The notes under the pieces are model-generated. The model was not told the origin of the DNA, did not search any database, and saw only the letters and a list, made by a program, of their open reading frames with translations. This document shows positions 33,244-42,506 of a DNA stretch of 64,000 nt, one piece after another (position 1 is the first letter of the stretch; each line of letters begins with the position of its first letter). The DNA comes from Halocatena salina (GTDB taxonomy: Archaea; Halobacteriota; Halobacteria; Halobacteriales; Haloarculaceae). A program made the position numbers and the translations under genes. The stretch spans positions 930,001 to 994,000 of the forward strand of contig NZ_CP096019.1 of NCBI RefSeq assembly GCF_023115355.1. Direction: 5' to 3'.

Positions 33244-33828
33244 CTATGCGGTCGACACGAGTGCCCTCCACGTGTTGGGACCGGTAATTCCATCAACGGT
33301 TAGATTCCGGCTGCTTTGGAAGGATTCAACCGCAGATTCGGTACTGGGACCGTAGATACCATCGACGGAGATATTATACCCGTATACCTCGCTGAGCTGG
33401 TATTGTACTCCTCCAGTTGCGTAGCTCCGATTGCTAGGACTACCCGAACCCCGGCTCACGGTGACTGTCAATGCGCTCCAGGTCTCGGGACCCGTGATAC
33501 CATCGACACCCGACAGCCCATAATCCCGTTGGAAAGCATAAACGTTGCTTTCTGTTTCGGGACCGTAGATACCGTCGTAGCTATCCAAATAGTAGCTGTG
33601 TTCACCGAGCAGAAATTGAATAGTGCCAACGTCGGGACCCTGGTCACCACGTGAATAGGTCGGCCACGTGTACGCCATCGCCTCTTCAGTAGTGGTGGCG
33701 ATGCCGACCACACCGACAACACTGGCACCAGCAGTTTTCTTGAGGAACCCACGCCGACTGAGTGATCGTACTGTATTTTGGTGGGTGTCGTTCGATTCGA
33801 TCGATCGGGCCGCTAAATCCTTTATCAT
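33244..33828 (-). CDS. Tat-exported protein with two peptidoglycan-binding-fold repeats
   Basis: The 194 aa protein has an N-terminal twin-arginine signal (SLSRRGFLKKTAGASVVGVVG, about residues 22-50) followed by two PG_binding_1 domains: repeat 1 at about residues 58-115 (GDQGPDVGTIQFLLGEHSYYLDSYDGIYGPETESNVYAFQRDYGLSGVDGITGPETWSAL) and repeat 2 at about 133-192. Archaea have no peptidoglycan, so the fold probably binds another surface polysaccharide or protein. It is not linked to a catalytic domain. A relative of its tail is found in the pseudogene at 63.8 kb. Confidence 0.88.
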   Translation of the reverse strand: MIKDLAARSIESNDTHQNTVRSLSRRGFLKKTAGASVVGVVGIATTTEEAMAYTWPTYSRGDQGPDVGTIQFLLGEHSYYLDSYDGIYGPETESNVYAFQRDYGLSGVDGITGPETWSALTVTVSRGSGSPSNRSYATGGVQYQLSEVYGYNISVDGIYGPSTESAVESFQSSRNLTVDGITGPNTWRALVSTA

Positions 33829-34194
33829 TGTCTTTACGTATTGGTCATCGTTCTATATGTTATCCATCTGTCTATTCTTCGAATCGATAACAGAGGTAGC
33901 GTCATATAGCACCATTCTGTTACCTCGACCGGAATTATACGGTATCTTTCAGGTCGGTTGCTATTGGTGGTTCTCCCGCATTCTTAGGATATTTCACACC
34001 ACACATCGTCATTGACATCGTTTGTATTAACATTACTGAATGGTAAACTAATCATTGATAGTCGCACATATAATACGATTACGAATATCACCGCAGTTCG
34101 CTGAATAGCGGCCTCAAAAGTGTCTATATGATTATTGTTTATATACGGTCGTACATCAGATACCACGAATTCGTTCCGTACTCGTCCTTGCTCT
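33829..34194. other. AT-rich 366-base gap, nothing recognised
   Basis: This is one of the most AT-rich stretches in the window. The short open frames on both strands have no protein character. It should hold the promoter of the peptidoglycan-binding-fold gene (minus strand); a TATA-like ataacatatag lies about 35 bases before that ATG. It also covers the 3' side of asd. No tRNA or repeat family is seen. Confidence 0.4.
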
Positions 34195-35235
34195 TTACAG
34201 CCACCCTTGGCTGTGGAGGAGTTCGCCGTTCAACACGCTCGCACCGGCCGCTCCCCGAATGGTGTTATGAGCCAAGCAGTTGTACTGGACGCCATCGGCA
34301 GTCCCTTGGAAGCCCCCCGCAGTAACAGCCATCCCATCACCACGGAGTCGGTCGAGTCGGGGTTGTGGTCGATCCGGTTCGTCGTCGTCGAACACGTGAA
34401 CGAGCGGATCGGGGGAGCTGTAGAGATCGGCCGAGGAGTATGACTGCATTGCGCCACGAGCGTCTGCTGGGGTAATCGACTCTCGGGTGTCGACCCAGAC
34501 GTTTTCGAGGTGCCCATCGAGCGTCGGGATGCGATTGCACGATGCCGCCACGTCTACCCCATGCCAGTCGATTTCTGCCCCGTCAAACGTGCCGAGGAGC
34601 TTGCACGCCTCCTGTTCCATCTTCCGTTCCTCTCCACCGATGTGCGGGATGGCGTTGTCGATGATCTCCATCGAACTCACACCCGAGTACCCTGCTCCCG
34701 ACACCGCTTGTAGCGTGGAGACGGTGATTCGTTCGAGACCGAACGAATCGAGCGCCGCGAGCGTCGGCACCATCGTGATCGTCGAACAGTTTGGGTTTTT
34801 CACCAGTGCCCCCTCCCAGCCGCGTTCATCCTGTTGGACTTCGAGTACGCCGAGATGGTCAGGATTCACTTCGGGAATGGTGAGCGGAACGTCGGACGCG
34901 GTCCGGTGGTTCGAGGAGTTCGAGGAGACGACGTAGCCCGCTTCACAGAACGCCGGTTCGACACGCTCGCCGACGCTCGAAGGCAGAGAGGAAAACAGCA
35001 GGTCGACGTCGTCGGGTACCACGTCGGGATCGGTCCGACGGACGGTCATCTCCGCGATCGAGTCGGGAATCGGCGCGTCGATGCGCCACTTCGCAACATC
35101 GCGGAAGGGATGGCCAGCGCTCGCGTCGCTAGCGGTGAGCACAGTCAGTTCGAAATCAGGGTGTGGTTCGAGCAGTTGAATGAGTCGTTGACCGACAGCT
35201 CCAGTCGCACCGAGGATTCCAGCAGTGACAGTCAT
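34195..35235 (-). CDS. asd: Aspartate-semialdehyde dehydrogenase
   Basis: The 346 aa NADPH enzyme makes aspartate semialdehyde for threonine, methionine and lysine synthesis. ATG 35235 gives MTVTAGILGATGAVGQRLIQLLEPHPDF, so the GATGAVG dinucleotide loop is at residues 9-15. The catalytic Cys is in LVKNPNCSTITMVPTL, and QAVSGAGYSG and HLENVWVDT follow. The archaeal-type branch is suggested by SSNHRTASDVPLTIPEVN. It lies below the DUF106 gene on the same strand after a 55-base gap. Confidence 0.96.
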   Translation of the reverse strand: MTVTAGILGATGAVGQRLIQLLEPHPDFELTVLTASDASAGHPFRDVAKWRIDAPIPDSIAEMTVRRTDPDVVPDDVDLLFSSLPSSVGERVEPAFCEAGYVVSSNSSNHRTASDVPLTIPEVNPDHLGVLEVQQDERGWEGALVKNPNCSTITMVPTLAALDSFGLERITVSTLQAVSGAGYSGVSSMEIIDNAIPHIGGEERKMEQEACKLLGTFDGAEIDWHGVDVAASCNRIPTLDGHLENVWVDTRESITPADARGAMQSYSSADLYSSPDPLVHVFDDDEPDRPQPRLDRLRGDGMAVTAGGFQGTADGVQYNCLAHNTIRGAAGASVLNGELLHSQGWL

Positions 35236-35290
35236 TACCGAAGATGGGCCGTGCCGAACAAAAACGGTTGTGATACGCACAATTGGCGCG

Positions 35291-35911
35291 CTATGCTGTC
35301 ACGTGGTCGAGTAGTCGCCGGGAGAGCACTGACGCCGAAACCGAACCGCCGACGTACCAAGCGAGCCAAACCTTGATCGGTCCGATGAGTGTGGCTGAGA
35401 GAGGGACAGAACCGACGATCGGGACGGTGAGCGCGACCGGAACGGCCGCTGCCGTCGGTGCAATCATCGCCCACCGAAGCCAAAGGAACACAGGTACCGT
35501 CACGAGCAGACTCCACACGACGGGACGAAACTGGAGTTTGATCGTTGCTATCCAACTGTTCACGAACGCTCGGTGTTCCGGTGACAACTCTTCTTGTGTC
35601 CCTGCACTATCACCGTCGTGAGCGGTCGATAACGCCTCCTGTAACTCCGTGAGACGGGACTGGAGTCGGTCGAGTTGCTCGTGGTCGTGGAGACAGTAGC
35701 GGATCACAGTGGATGAAGCCCCAGTCACACCGGCCAATCCGAAGAAAAACAACGTGAACGGGATGACTGTCACGAGAGGAGCAAACACGAGATCGAGAGC
35801 GGTAACGACGAGGTGTTCGACAGGAGTCAACAGATATCCTGACACCAAAACGAGCGAAAGGATGCCGGCCATCGTATCGTACACCGTCCAACCACCGCTT
35901 TCGAGGACCAT
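35291..35911 (-). CDS. DUF106/EMC3-family membrane protein
   Basis: The 206 aa protein has about four membrane helices with a cytoplasmic helical hairpin between the second and third (CLHDHEQLDRLQSRLTELQEALSTAHDGDS), then HRAFVNSWIATIKLQFRPVVWSLLVTVPVFLWLRW. This is the topology of archaeal DUF106 proteins, related to eukaryotic EMC3 and to YidC/Oxa1. They help insert proteins into the membrane. The hydrophilic groove arginine is in the FRPVVW region. It is intact. Confidence 0.86.
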   Translation of the reverse strand: MVLESGGWTVYDTMAGILSLVLVSGYLLTPVEHLVVTALDLVFAPLVTVIPFTLFFFGLAGVTGASSTVIRYCLHDHEQLDRLQSRLTELQEALSTAHDGDSAGTQEELSPEHRAFVNSWIATIKLQFRPVVWSLLVTVPVFLWLRWAMIAPTAAAVPVALTVPIVGSVPLSATLIGPIKVWLAWYVGGSVSASVLSRRLLDHVTA

Positions 35912-35999
35912 ACACGGGATAAATGTCGAACAGATATTAGTTTTTCTCTTGGATCATGACAACGGATTCCATCCACTGCGACCGGTAGAGACGGCTGGA

Positions 36000-36965
36000 T
36001 CATTCGGCCGTCGCGTCGGAGAGCCGTCGGAACACGGTTTCCAGTGGCATCTCGTCGAGATCGAACTGCAACAACGGATACGAACTGAGGGTCTCCATTA
36101 GCGTGTTGATATCACCGGTGAACGTAAACGACACGTCCGTCACGACGGACGACCGGCTGGTCGTCTTCTCCTCCGGTTCTCGGCAACCCGCTCGAGAGTC
36201 CGCCGCGAAAGAAACAGTTTGAACGTCGAGATCGTGAACGCCGTCGAACTCGAACGATGACGCAGTCACCGCTGTCGCGATACGGAGGTGAACGACCTTC
36301 CCACACCGGTGGCGCAACGATTCGACCGGTTCTGTTCCGAGTAGACGGCCGTCTCGAAGAACGGCGACCCGGTCACAGAGCCGCCACACCTCGTCTACCG
36401 CACGTGAAGCGAGAAAAACGGTAACACCGCGGCGTCGTTCCTCGTGGATGAACCGCGTGAAGCGGTGACGGTCGAACGAGGGACCTCCCACGCCCCTACC
36501 TACCATCGGCTCATCCATGATCACGAGCGCTGGATCGTGCATGAACGCGCCAACCAGCGCGAGTCTCCGTAGCTCATCCGGAGAAGAATTGCGTACACGG
36601 CGGTCAACAGGAGGATCGAAGCGCGCCACCAGCTCTTCGCGCCGGTCATCACCCTTGATCTGTCCGCGTGAATCGAGGATTTCTGCTCCTGTCGCGCTCT
36701 CGTCGAACCGTGGCGACGCCGGAAGGTAGCCGATGTCGGCTTTGTGCCGACGAAGATCGTTGTGCGGATCGAAACCGAGAACGGTCGCTTGTCCCGCTGT
36801 CGGTGACTGGATCCCGAGCACCGTTCGGATCGTCGTCGTCTTCCCCGATCGCCGAGGACCGATCAATCCGAACACCTCCCCCTCCTGCACGCTGAACGTT
36901 AGCGAATCGATTCCCGTCCCATCCTCGTACCTCTTGGTCAATCCCCGTAGTTCGATCGCTGCCAT
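36000..36965 (-). CDS. ABC transporter ATP-binding protein without a permease partner
   Basis: The 321 aa protein has an ABC domain: Walker A IGPRRSGKTTTIR (residues 36-44), Q-loop LGIQSPTAGQAT, Walker B LVIMDEPMVG, and D-loop. The signature, normally LSGGQ, reads NSSPDELRRLALVGAFMHDP here, so it is degenerate. A C-terminal extension of about 100 aa (residues 225-321) follows. No membrane subunit gene is nearby, which leaves the transported molecule unknown. The start region promoter is AT-rich (about 36970-37000). Confidence 0.85.
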   Translation of the reverse strand: MAAIELRGLTKRYEDGTGIDSLTFSVQEGEVFGLIGPRRSGKTTTIRTVLGIQSPTAGQATVLGFDPHNDLRRHKADIGYLPASPRFDESATGAEILDSRGQIKGDDRREELVARFDPPVDRRVRNSSPDELRRLALVGAFMHDPALVIMDEPMVGRGVGGPSFDRHRFTRFIHEERRRGVTVFLASRAVDEVWRLCDRVAVLRDGRLLGTEPVESLRHRCGKVVHLRIATAVTASSFEFDGVHDLDVQTVSFAADSRAGCREPEEKTTSRSSVVTDVSFTFTGDINTLMETLSSYPLLQFDLDEMPLETVFRRLSDATAE

Positions 36966-37092
36966 ACCGTGAATGGCAGCAAGGATTACACATCAATTTT
37001 TACATATTGAACGACAAAACGGAGAATGGATCGGACGGTAGACGATGATCGATCGGACGGATGGGTATCATCCCGCTAGTTTGAGAGGTGTG

Positions 37093-37281
37093 TTACTGGG
37101 GGGTGGCGCCTTTCTTTCGGGTGATGTAGCCAGCGATCCGGTTACGGACGGATTTCGATTCGATGTTGGTGAGTTCCATGACGAGGTCCTTGTTTCGATC
37201 GAAGTCGTCGTCGAATGCCTCGGAGTATCGTTCCAGCAGGACTGTCGCCGTTTTCTTGACGTAGGCGGGTTTGATGGCCAT
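37093..37281 (-). CDS. rps17e: Ribosomal protein S17e
   Basis: The 62 aa small-subunit protein is the archaeal short form. It has MAIKPAYVKKTATVLLERYSEAFDDDFDRNKDLVMELTNIESKSVRNRIAGYITRKKG. Basic residues cluster at both ends to touch 16S rRNA. It is the only ribosomal gene in this stretch and is followed by the ABC ATPase gene on the same strand. In many haloarchaea it is next to asd; here two genes are between them. Confidence 0.96.
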   Translation of the reverse strand: MAIKPAYVKKTATVLLERYSEAFDDDFDRNKDLVMELTNIESKSVRNRIAGYITRKKGATPQ

Positions 37282-37405
37282 GCGGTCGTTTCCCTGCGAC
37301 GAGGCTAAAAGGATTCGTTTCGTGTTTCAATCTCGTCGTGAGCTTTTGCTCTGTTGAACCGAACACCGGGAGTTGGACGCATCCAACCTGCACGTCTCAC
37401 GTGGA

Positions 37406-37675
37406 CTAGATCGACTGCATGTATTCAGTCGCCGTCCGTACTGCGTCGATAGTCAATTCTTCCCGGCAGATCGTCTCAGTGTCATTATTGGCTGTCACCG
37501 TCACTGTAACAGTCTCCGGCCAGTCCGCTCCACGACGAACGTCGATCGTCTTTCCCGTCTCCTCGTGCTCGTAGCGGGCAAAGACATCGTTGTCGTCGGT
37601 CTTGATCCGATCCCAGCCGTTCACATCTATCATATCGTATCTTCTTTCTGACGTATTTTTAATCATTGTGGACAT
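37406..37675 (-). CDS. Small hypothetical protein (up to 89 aa)
   Basis: The frame is 89 aa from ATG 37675, but the natural start may be the internal MIDVNGWDRIKTDDNDVFARY, 14 residues later. The protein is acidic and soluble, with a strand-rich middle (KTIDVRRGADWPETVTVTVTANNDTETICREELTI). No family is recognised. The gap above it (37676-37946) is AT-rich and should contain its promoter. The acidic composition and periodic hydrophobic residues support a real gene. Confidence 0.55.
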   Translation of the reverse strand: MSTMIKNTSERRYDMIDVNGWDRIKTDDNDVFARYEHEETGKTIDVRRGADWPETVTVTVTANNDTETICREELTIDAVRTATEYMQSI

Positions 37676-37946
37676 CGAGAAAAACTCGAATGCGCTGTTT
37701 GGTTCAAATTTATAATGGGATACTCACTGTTGTAACAAGACACGTGTCCAATCTCTACAATAAGCCTTCTGGCCACGTTTCAACCCAAGTTGGACTCCAT
37801 GCTGATATAACTATTACATATATAGATTAGGGACACTATGTTTCAATTTGGTAGTGGGTTTCTGCCCTATCGTGACGTAGCTACTGGCACGTGAGACCTT
37901 GCACGGCTGTTACAGGAGGGTAAAAACCCACTACAGGGTTAAAATC

Positions 37947-38501
37947 TCACTCAACCAGTTCTTCGAACCGTTCCCACGCCGCTCGCTCGCGGTCGCCGCC
38001 ACAGCGTTCGACCACGGATTCGGCTCGATCGATCTGCGCCCTGAGTTCGTCAGTGTCGTACTCGGGCACATCGAGTCGTGAGGCGGCAACGGTGGCCTCG
38101 ACGATGGCGTAATATCCCCGGTTCGTCGTCGGAACCACACGCTGTTCGATACCCGATTCGACGGGTGTGAGTGCCCACTCCTCCCAGTCCTCACCCGTTC
38201 CGATCGATTCGACGGCGACACGGACCCATGCGTCAGCGCTATCGAGGATCGGCGACGCTTCTTCGCGGATCGAACACGCTGCCTCGACGAAATCAACGGG
38301 ATCGCGGGTGAACTGGACGTATCCTTCGCCGCGCTCGTGGAAGTTACGACGCGTGCGCGTGCGTCCCCACGTTCGGGCAGTGATCACCTCGCCAGCGAAC
38401 AGTCCAAGCACGGCGACGTTCCACCGATCGTTCGGTCCCAGCGTCGTGACGATCGACTCGGTGACACCCGACAGTTCGAGGGGCCATCCATCCCCAGTCA
38501 C
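37947..38501 (-). CDS. DUF447 protein (flavin-reductase-like split barrel)
   Basis: The 184 aa protein matches archaeal DUF447: ESIVTTLGPNDRWNVAVLGLF, VITARTWGRTRTRRNFHERGEGYVQFTRDPVDFVEAA, and a C-terminal acidic helical part (YDTDELRAQIDRAESVVERCGGDRERAAWERFEEL). Crystal structures of the family show a split-barrel, FMN-binding fold related to flavoredoxin. The start ATG at 38501 overlaps the CitG-like stop (ATGA). It is the last gene of the four-gene cofD operon. Its reaction is unknown. Confidence 0.85.
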   Translation of the reverse strand: MTGDGWPLELSGVTESIVTTLGPNDRWNVAVLGLFAGEVITARTWGRTRTRRNFHERGEGYVQFTRDPVDFVEAACSIREEASPILDSADAWVRVAVESIGTGEDWEEWALTPVESGIEQRVVPTTNRGYYAIVEATVAASRLDVPEYDTDELRAQIDRAESVVERCGGDRERAAWERFEELVE

Positions 38502-39340
38502 ACCGACACCCCCCGTTCGAGCGCGAGAAACAGTGCGGCCGCAGTGATGTCGGCGGTCGTTCCGGGATTGATTCCCTGCTGAACGAGCTCCGCCGCAAGA
38601 TGCTCGGGTGCGATCGTCCCGTCGAGCGCCGCCTGTGCGCGCTCGACCACCTCGGTTGCCGTCTCACGGTCGTGTCGTTTCACGATGAACGTGTCCGGCT
38701 CTGCAGCGAGCAGTCGGAGATACGCGTCTGCAGCCCGATCAGCAACGGGACCGTCATCTGCTTCGATCCAGTCGGCGGCACGAAACGAACGCGGAAACGC
38801 TTCCGTCCACTCTCGGGCGACGCCGTCGACGTCCGTGCTCAGCTCCATTACGTCGAACAGCGTGAGACCGCGCTCTCGCAGCACCGACTCGGCGCGGGCC
38901 CCGCGCCGGACATCGAGTGCGTCGAGCTCCGACGGCGGATCACCAACACCTACGTCCACGTGTTCGAACGCCCGATAGAAATCACAAGCATCCTCGACAG
39001 TGGTAGCGCGAACGATCTCCTCGACCGTGTCCGAAGCAAGGGCGGTCTCGGGATCCACGCTCGCGGCTCGGACGAGCGGAACGAGCAGCAACAGCGCCCC
39101 GAACTGAGTGTTTCCGCCCTTCTGTTCGGCCATACCCACGACGCCGCGCTCGAAGGCACGACCGACCGCAGCACCCTGTTGTGCCAACAACAGCCCCCGC
39201 GTGCTTCCGACGGCACCAGCCATGAAATGCTCGAACCGGAGGTCGTCGTACTCGTGGCGACGATCCACGTTGCCGGGCTTTGGCGTTCCAGACACTTCGA
39301 GTAACAGCGCCAACTGGGCGTTCTGTGCTGGTGATCTCAC
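38498..39340 (-). CDS. Triphosphoribosyl-dephospho-CoA synthase-like protein (CitG/MdcB family)
   Basis: The 280 aa protein uses a GTG at 39340 that overlaps the upstream stop by 4 bases. The longer frame upstream is in the neighbouring gene. [43 protein letters not shown] is the characteristic start of the CitG family, which joins dephospho-CoA to ATP-derived ribose to build a prosthetic group. Haloarchaea have no citrate or malonate lyase here for which such a group would be made, so a different nucleotide-sugar role is likely. AEQKGGNTQFGALLLLVPL is the second motif. Confidence 0.87.
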   Translation of the reverse strand: MRSPAQNAQLALLLEVSGTPKPGNVDRRHEYDDLRFEHFMAGAVGSTRGLLLAQQGAAVGRAFERGVVGMAEQKGGNTQFGALLLLVPLVRAASVDPETALASDTVEEIVRATTVEDACDFYRAFEHVDVGVGDPPSELDALDVRRGARAESVLRERGLTLFDVMELSTDVDGVAREWTEAFPRSFRAADWIEADDGPVADRAADAYLRLLAAEPDTFIVKRHDRETATEVVERAQAALDGTIAPEHLAAELVQQGINPGTTADITAAALFLALERGVSV

Positions 39341-40113
39341 GCATCGGCCCTCCGATCGATACCGAACCATTCTACTGTCGCATCGTAGACACGAGAGAGC
39401 ACGCGCGGATCGTCGCTCGGTCTGCCGACGCTTACCGCGTCCGCGCCGTAGTCGAAATACTCCCGTGCCGTCTCCCGGTCGCGGACACCGTTGTTCGCGA
39501 TGAGGAACGCATCGCTGTGTGCAGCCACCTCCTCGATCACCGGCTCCGAGTCCATCGCATCGATGTGTAGGATATCCGCCCCCGCTTGGCTCGCTCGTCT
39601 CGCTGTTTCGGGGAGGTCGACGCCCGGAACCTCAGCGCGCATTTTCACGCTCGTCGTTGCGCCCGTCTCACTCACACCGCGGACGTACGCACAGAGCCTA
39701 TCGAGATCGGCCAACAGCGTTTCACCGGCACCTGCCGTACACATTTCGTCCTGTCTGCAATGGGCGTTGATCTCGACGATCGCGTCGTGCTCATGGCAGA
39801 CAGCAGCCGCATTCTGGAGTGGTGTGAGTGAGCTACTCCGGACGTTGAACCCGGCGGTGATCGGTAACTCTGACAGTTCGGACAGTTCCGTATCGATGAA
39901 GGCGAGCGGATCAGTGGGCAGAAACTCCTCTCGGTCGCGCGCTGTGAGTGCCCGAGCGGCGTCACGGGTGGGTCGGTCGAGCGCGATTCCACCCAGAAAC
40001 GCACAGCCGGCGTACGGGGCAGCCTGCCGTGCCCAGGCCGCATCCGACGCACCGCTCAGACTCGCCACCGCAATCCGGGGGGCGAACGCCGCGGGAGCCG
40101 ATCGACCCATCAC
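39337..40113 (-). CDS. Dihydrouridine-synthase-like TIM-barrel protein (MJ0144-like)
   Basis: The 258 aa protein has the barrel pattern of a FMN-binding Dus-like enzyme: [112 protein letters not shown]. The residues match the family's conserved Asn-Cys-Arg-Gln block, with Cys-109-like HCRQDEMC. It is shorter than real tRNA Dus enzymes (they carry a helical tRNA-binding domain), so another substrate is likely. It starts at ATG 40113, overlapping cofD by 4 bases. Confidence 0.8.
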   Translation of the reverse strand: MMGRSAPAAFAPRIAVASLSGASDAAWARQAAPYAGCAFLGGIALDRPTRDAARALTARDREEFLPTDPLAFIDTELSELSELPITAGFNVRSSSLTPLQNAAAVCHEHDAIVEINAHCRQDEMCTAGAGETLLADLDRLCAYVRGVSETGATTSVKMRAEVPGVDLPETARRASQAGADILHIDAMDSEPVIEEVAAHSDAFLIANNGVRDRETAREYFDYGADAVSVGRPSDDPRVLSRVYDATVEWFGIDRRADA

Positions 40114-41150
40114 TGATCACCGTCCGTCTCGGGCTGGGTGGCGCTGGGCGGTGCCGTGTGTTCGCTCAGTTCGAGCGCATCGCGGACCGCGCGGGCGACC
40201 CGCGCCGCGTCGGCGTCGGTGTCGAGCGTCGTGTCGGTTCGCACCACTGGCCGGTCAAGCGCGGTCAGATCCTCGGAATCGAGCACGAACGCATCCACGA
40301 AGGGGTAGGCCTCGGCGACGCCAGCGGTGCTAGCTTCATAGCCCATTGCGCGCATGAGCTTGGCCGCCGGGCCGGAAAAGACCTGATCACCGATGAACGG
40401 TGAGACTGCGACGACCGTCGTCTCGAACAGCGCTTGTTCGAATCGCTCCATCGACAGCATGGGCCCGATGCTCGTCACGGGGTTCGACGGACCGATCACG
40501 ACCGGTTGGGACAGCGCGTCGAGCACCTGCTCGGTCGGCTCGGCGTCGGCTGCACCCCGGAACTCCACCGTCTCAACCGGTGGCTCTCCGTCGTGGCCGA
40601 CCCAAAACGCCTGGAAATGCATCGGTCCGTCCGGCGTGTGAACGATCGTTGCCACCGGATCGTCGCTCATCGGCAACAGGGTCCGATCCAGACCGAACGC
40701 GTCGGCTAGCGTTTCCGTCGCCTCCGTCAGCGTCGCACCCTCATCCAGCAGGCTCGTCCGAGTCACGTGAACCGCACGGTCGCGGTCACCGATCTGCATG
40801 AACTCCCCCACGCCAGAAAACCGTCGCCACTGGGCGATCTCTCGGCCAGCAGTCTGTCGATCCTCGGGAAGGTAGCGCGGTTCGGAATCGAGTCCCGTTC
40901 GGTCAGCGATCCGGACGAGTTCGTCGTGAGTGATACTCGGATCGTCGTCGATCCCCCACCACGTTTTACGGTCAAGCACACCGCCGTCCAGAAAGAGTAC
41001 CGTATCAAGATCCGGCGAGATGAGGACACCACCGAGTTCGATGTCATCTCCCGTGTTCCCAACGACGACCGTTTCGGACGGGGGAAACACGGTATCGCTC
41101 CCGGCGAGCAGTTTCGGGGTGCCGGTTCCACCAGCGAGGAACGTCGTCAT
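40110..41150 (-). CDS. cofD: 2-phospho-L-lactate (or PEP) transferase of coenzyme F420 synthesis
   Basis: The 346 aa enzyme joins lactyl- or enolpyruvyl-diphosphoguanosine to the deazaflavin Fo, giving F420-0. Family motifs: [58 protein letters not shown] and [20 protein letters not shown]. It is the first gene of the four-gene operon, divergent from the HD phosphohydrolase at 41271, with about 120 bases between them. CofE and CofGH are not in the window. Confidence 0.95.
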   Translation of the reverse strand: MTTFLAGGTGTPKLLAGSDTVFPPSETVVVGNTGDDIELGGVLISPDLDTVLFLDGGVLDRKTWWGIDDDPSITHDELVRIADRTGLDSEPRYLPEDRQTAGREIAQWRRFSGVGEFMQIGDRDRAVHVTRTSLLDEGATLTEATETLADAFGLDRTLLPMSDDPVATIVHTPDGPMHFQAFWVGHDGEPPVETVEFRGAADAEPTEQVLDALSQPVVIGPSNPVTSIGPMLSMERFEQALFETTVVAVSPFIGDQVFSGPAAKLMRAMGYEASTAGVAEAYPFVDAFVLDSEDLTALDRPVVRTDTTLDTDADAARVARAVRDALELSEHTAPPSATQPETDGDQ

Positions 41151-41240
41151 ACTCCCAACCGGGAGATGTACGAAGATAAGTGCTTGTGGTTGTACTTGTA
41201 CACCCAGTTGCTACCACGGGCACAGTTTAGCACGGCCGCG

Positions 41241-41249
41241 TTTTTATCG
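41241..41249 (+). promoter_or_regulatory. Probable TATA box for the HD phosphohydrolase
   Basis: The bases tttttatcg lie about 26 bases before the GTG start at 41271. This supports GTG 41271 as a leaderless start, not the longer open frame that runs back across cofD. Confidence 0.4.
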
Positions 41250-41270
41250 TCCGAACGCAAAGTGCAGTCC

Positions 41271-42506
41271 GTGACGACGATCAAAGACAGTGTTCACGAC
41301 CATATCGAGGTCGAGGGCGTCGCCGCCGCCTTGCTCGATACGCCGCCGGTCCAACGGTTGCGTCGTGTCAGCCAACTCGGGACGGTCGATCTGGTGTATC
41401 CATCAGCCAACCACACCCGGTTCGAACACAGTCTCGGCGTGTACCACATCGCCAACCAAGCCCTCTCGAAGCTCGGGATCGGGGGACAGAACGCCGACCG
41501 GATTCGGGCGGCGGCGTTACTTCACGACGTGGGACACTGCCCGTACAGCCACAACATCGAATCTCTCGTCCACCGACATACGGGGAAATACCACGACGAG
41601 GTATACGAGCTGCTCGAATCGTCGTCGATCGCAGCGGTACTAGAACGTCACGACATCGACCCTGAGACCGTGGCGGCGCTCATCGCTGGAGAGGGACAGT
41701 ACGGACAGCTCGTTTCGGGTGAACTCGACGTTGATCGGATGGATTACCTCGTCCGGGATGCCCACCACACGGGCGTCCCCTACGGCACGATCGATCACGA
41801 GCGCTTCGTCAGAGAGCTACGATTCATCGATGGGGAACTCGTGCTCGACGCTGGCAACGTCCAGACGGCAGAAAGTCTGCTGCTCGCGCGGGCCCTGATG
41901 AACCGCGCAGTGTACAAACATCCGACCGTTCAGATCGGGCGAGCGATGCTCCAACGAGCGACCGAACGGCTGTTGGCAGCCGATGCCACCGATCCTGAGA
42001 CGCTGCGTCGGATGGACGACCACGATCTTCTTGCTGCGCTCCGTTCGTGTCCGGCGACGACGGAGTACGCCCGTCGCCTCGATACCCGAACGCTGTACAA
42101 ACGCGCAGTGTGGGCGGAACTCGATGACGTCCCCGACGAGCTACTCGAGATGAACCACGAGCGAACACGAGCGCTCGAAGCAGACGTAGCCGACGCGGCC
42201 GATGTCGATACCGAAGCCGTTATTTTCGATATTCCCGGAGAGCCGTCGATGCCCGAATCGACGAGCCGCGTCGTCGTCAACGGAGAGGTCAGGACGCTTG
42301 CGGGCGAATCGACGCTCGTCCGCGCGCTCATGGCAGCCCACCACGACCGATGGCGGTTTGGCGTGTACGCACCCGAAGCGTCGGTTGACGCCGTCGGCCG
42401 CGCGACCGAACAGGTGCTTGGACTGGAACTTGACGCGCTGGTCAACGACCTCCAGCTCGGTCGACCCGCAACGCTCGATGAGTTCACCGAGGAGGGACGA
42501 TCGTGA
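41271..42506 (+). CDS. HD-domain dNTP triphosphohydrolase-like protein
   Basis: The 411 aa protein starts at GTG 41271 (VTTIKDSVHDHIEVEG). Its HD core shows TRFEHSLGVYHIANQAL (His), ALLHDVGHCPYSHNIE (HD) and DVDRMDYLVRDAHHTGV (Asp), the order seen in dGTPase/SAMHD1-like enzymes. PPVQRLRRVSQLGTVDLVYPSANHTRFEH is the diagnostic lead-in. It likely hydrolyses dNTPs or other nucleotides. The stop overlaps the amidohydrolase start by 4 bases, so the two are coupled. Confidence 0.9.
   Translation: MTTIKDSVHDHIEVEGVAAALLDTPPVQRLRRVSQLGTVDLVYPSANHTRFEHSLGVYHIANQALSKLGIGGQNADRIRAAALLHDVGHCPYSHNIESLVHRHTGKYHDEVYELLESSSIAAVLERHDIDPETVAALIAGEGQYGQLVSGELDVDRMDYLVRDAHHTGVPYGTIDHERFVRELRFIDGELVLDAGNVQTAESLLLARALMNRAVYKHPTVQIGRAMLQRATERLLAADATDPETLRRMDDHDLLAALRSCPATTEYARRLDTRTLYKRAVWAELDDVPDELLEMNHERTRALEADVADAADVDTEAVIFDIPGEPSMPESTSRVVVNGEVRTLAGESTLVRALMAAHHDRWRFGVYAPEASVDAVGRATEQVLGLELDALVNDLQLGRPATLDEFTEEGRS

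Noticed and set aside
39337-40113. True tRNA-dihydrouridine synthase
   Set aside because: The protein is too short to contain the helical tRNA-binding domain, so tRNA modification is not claimed.
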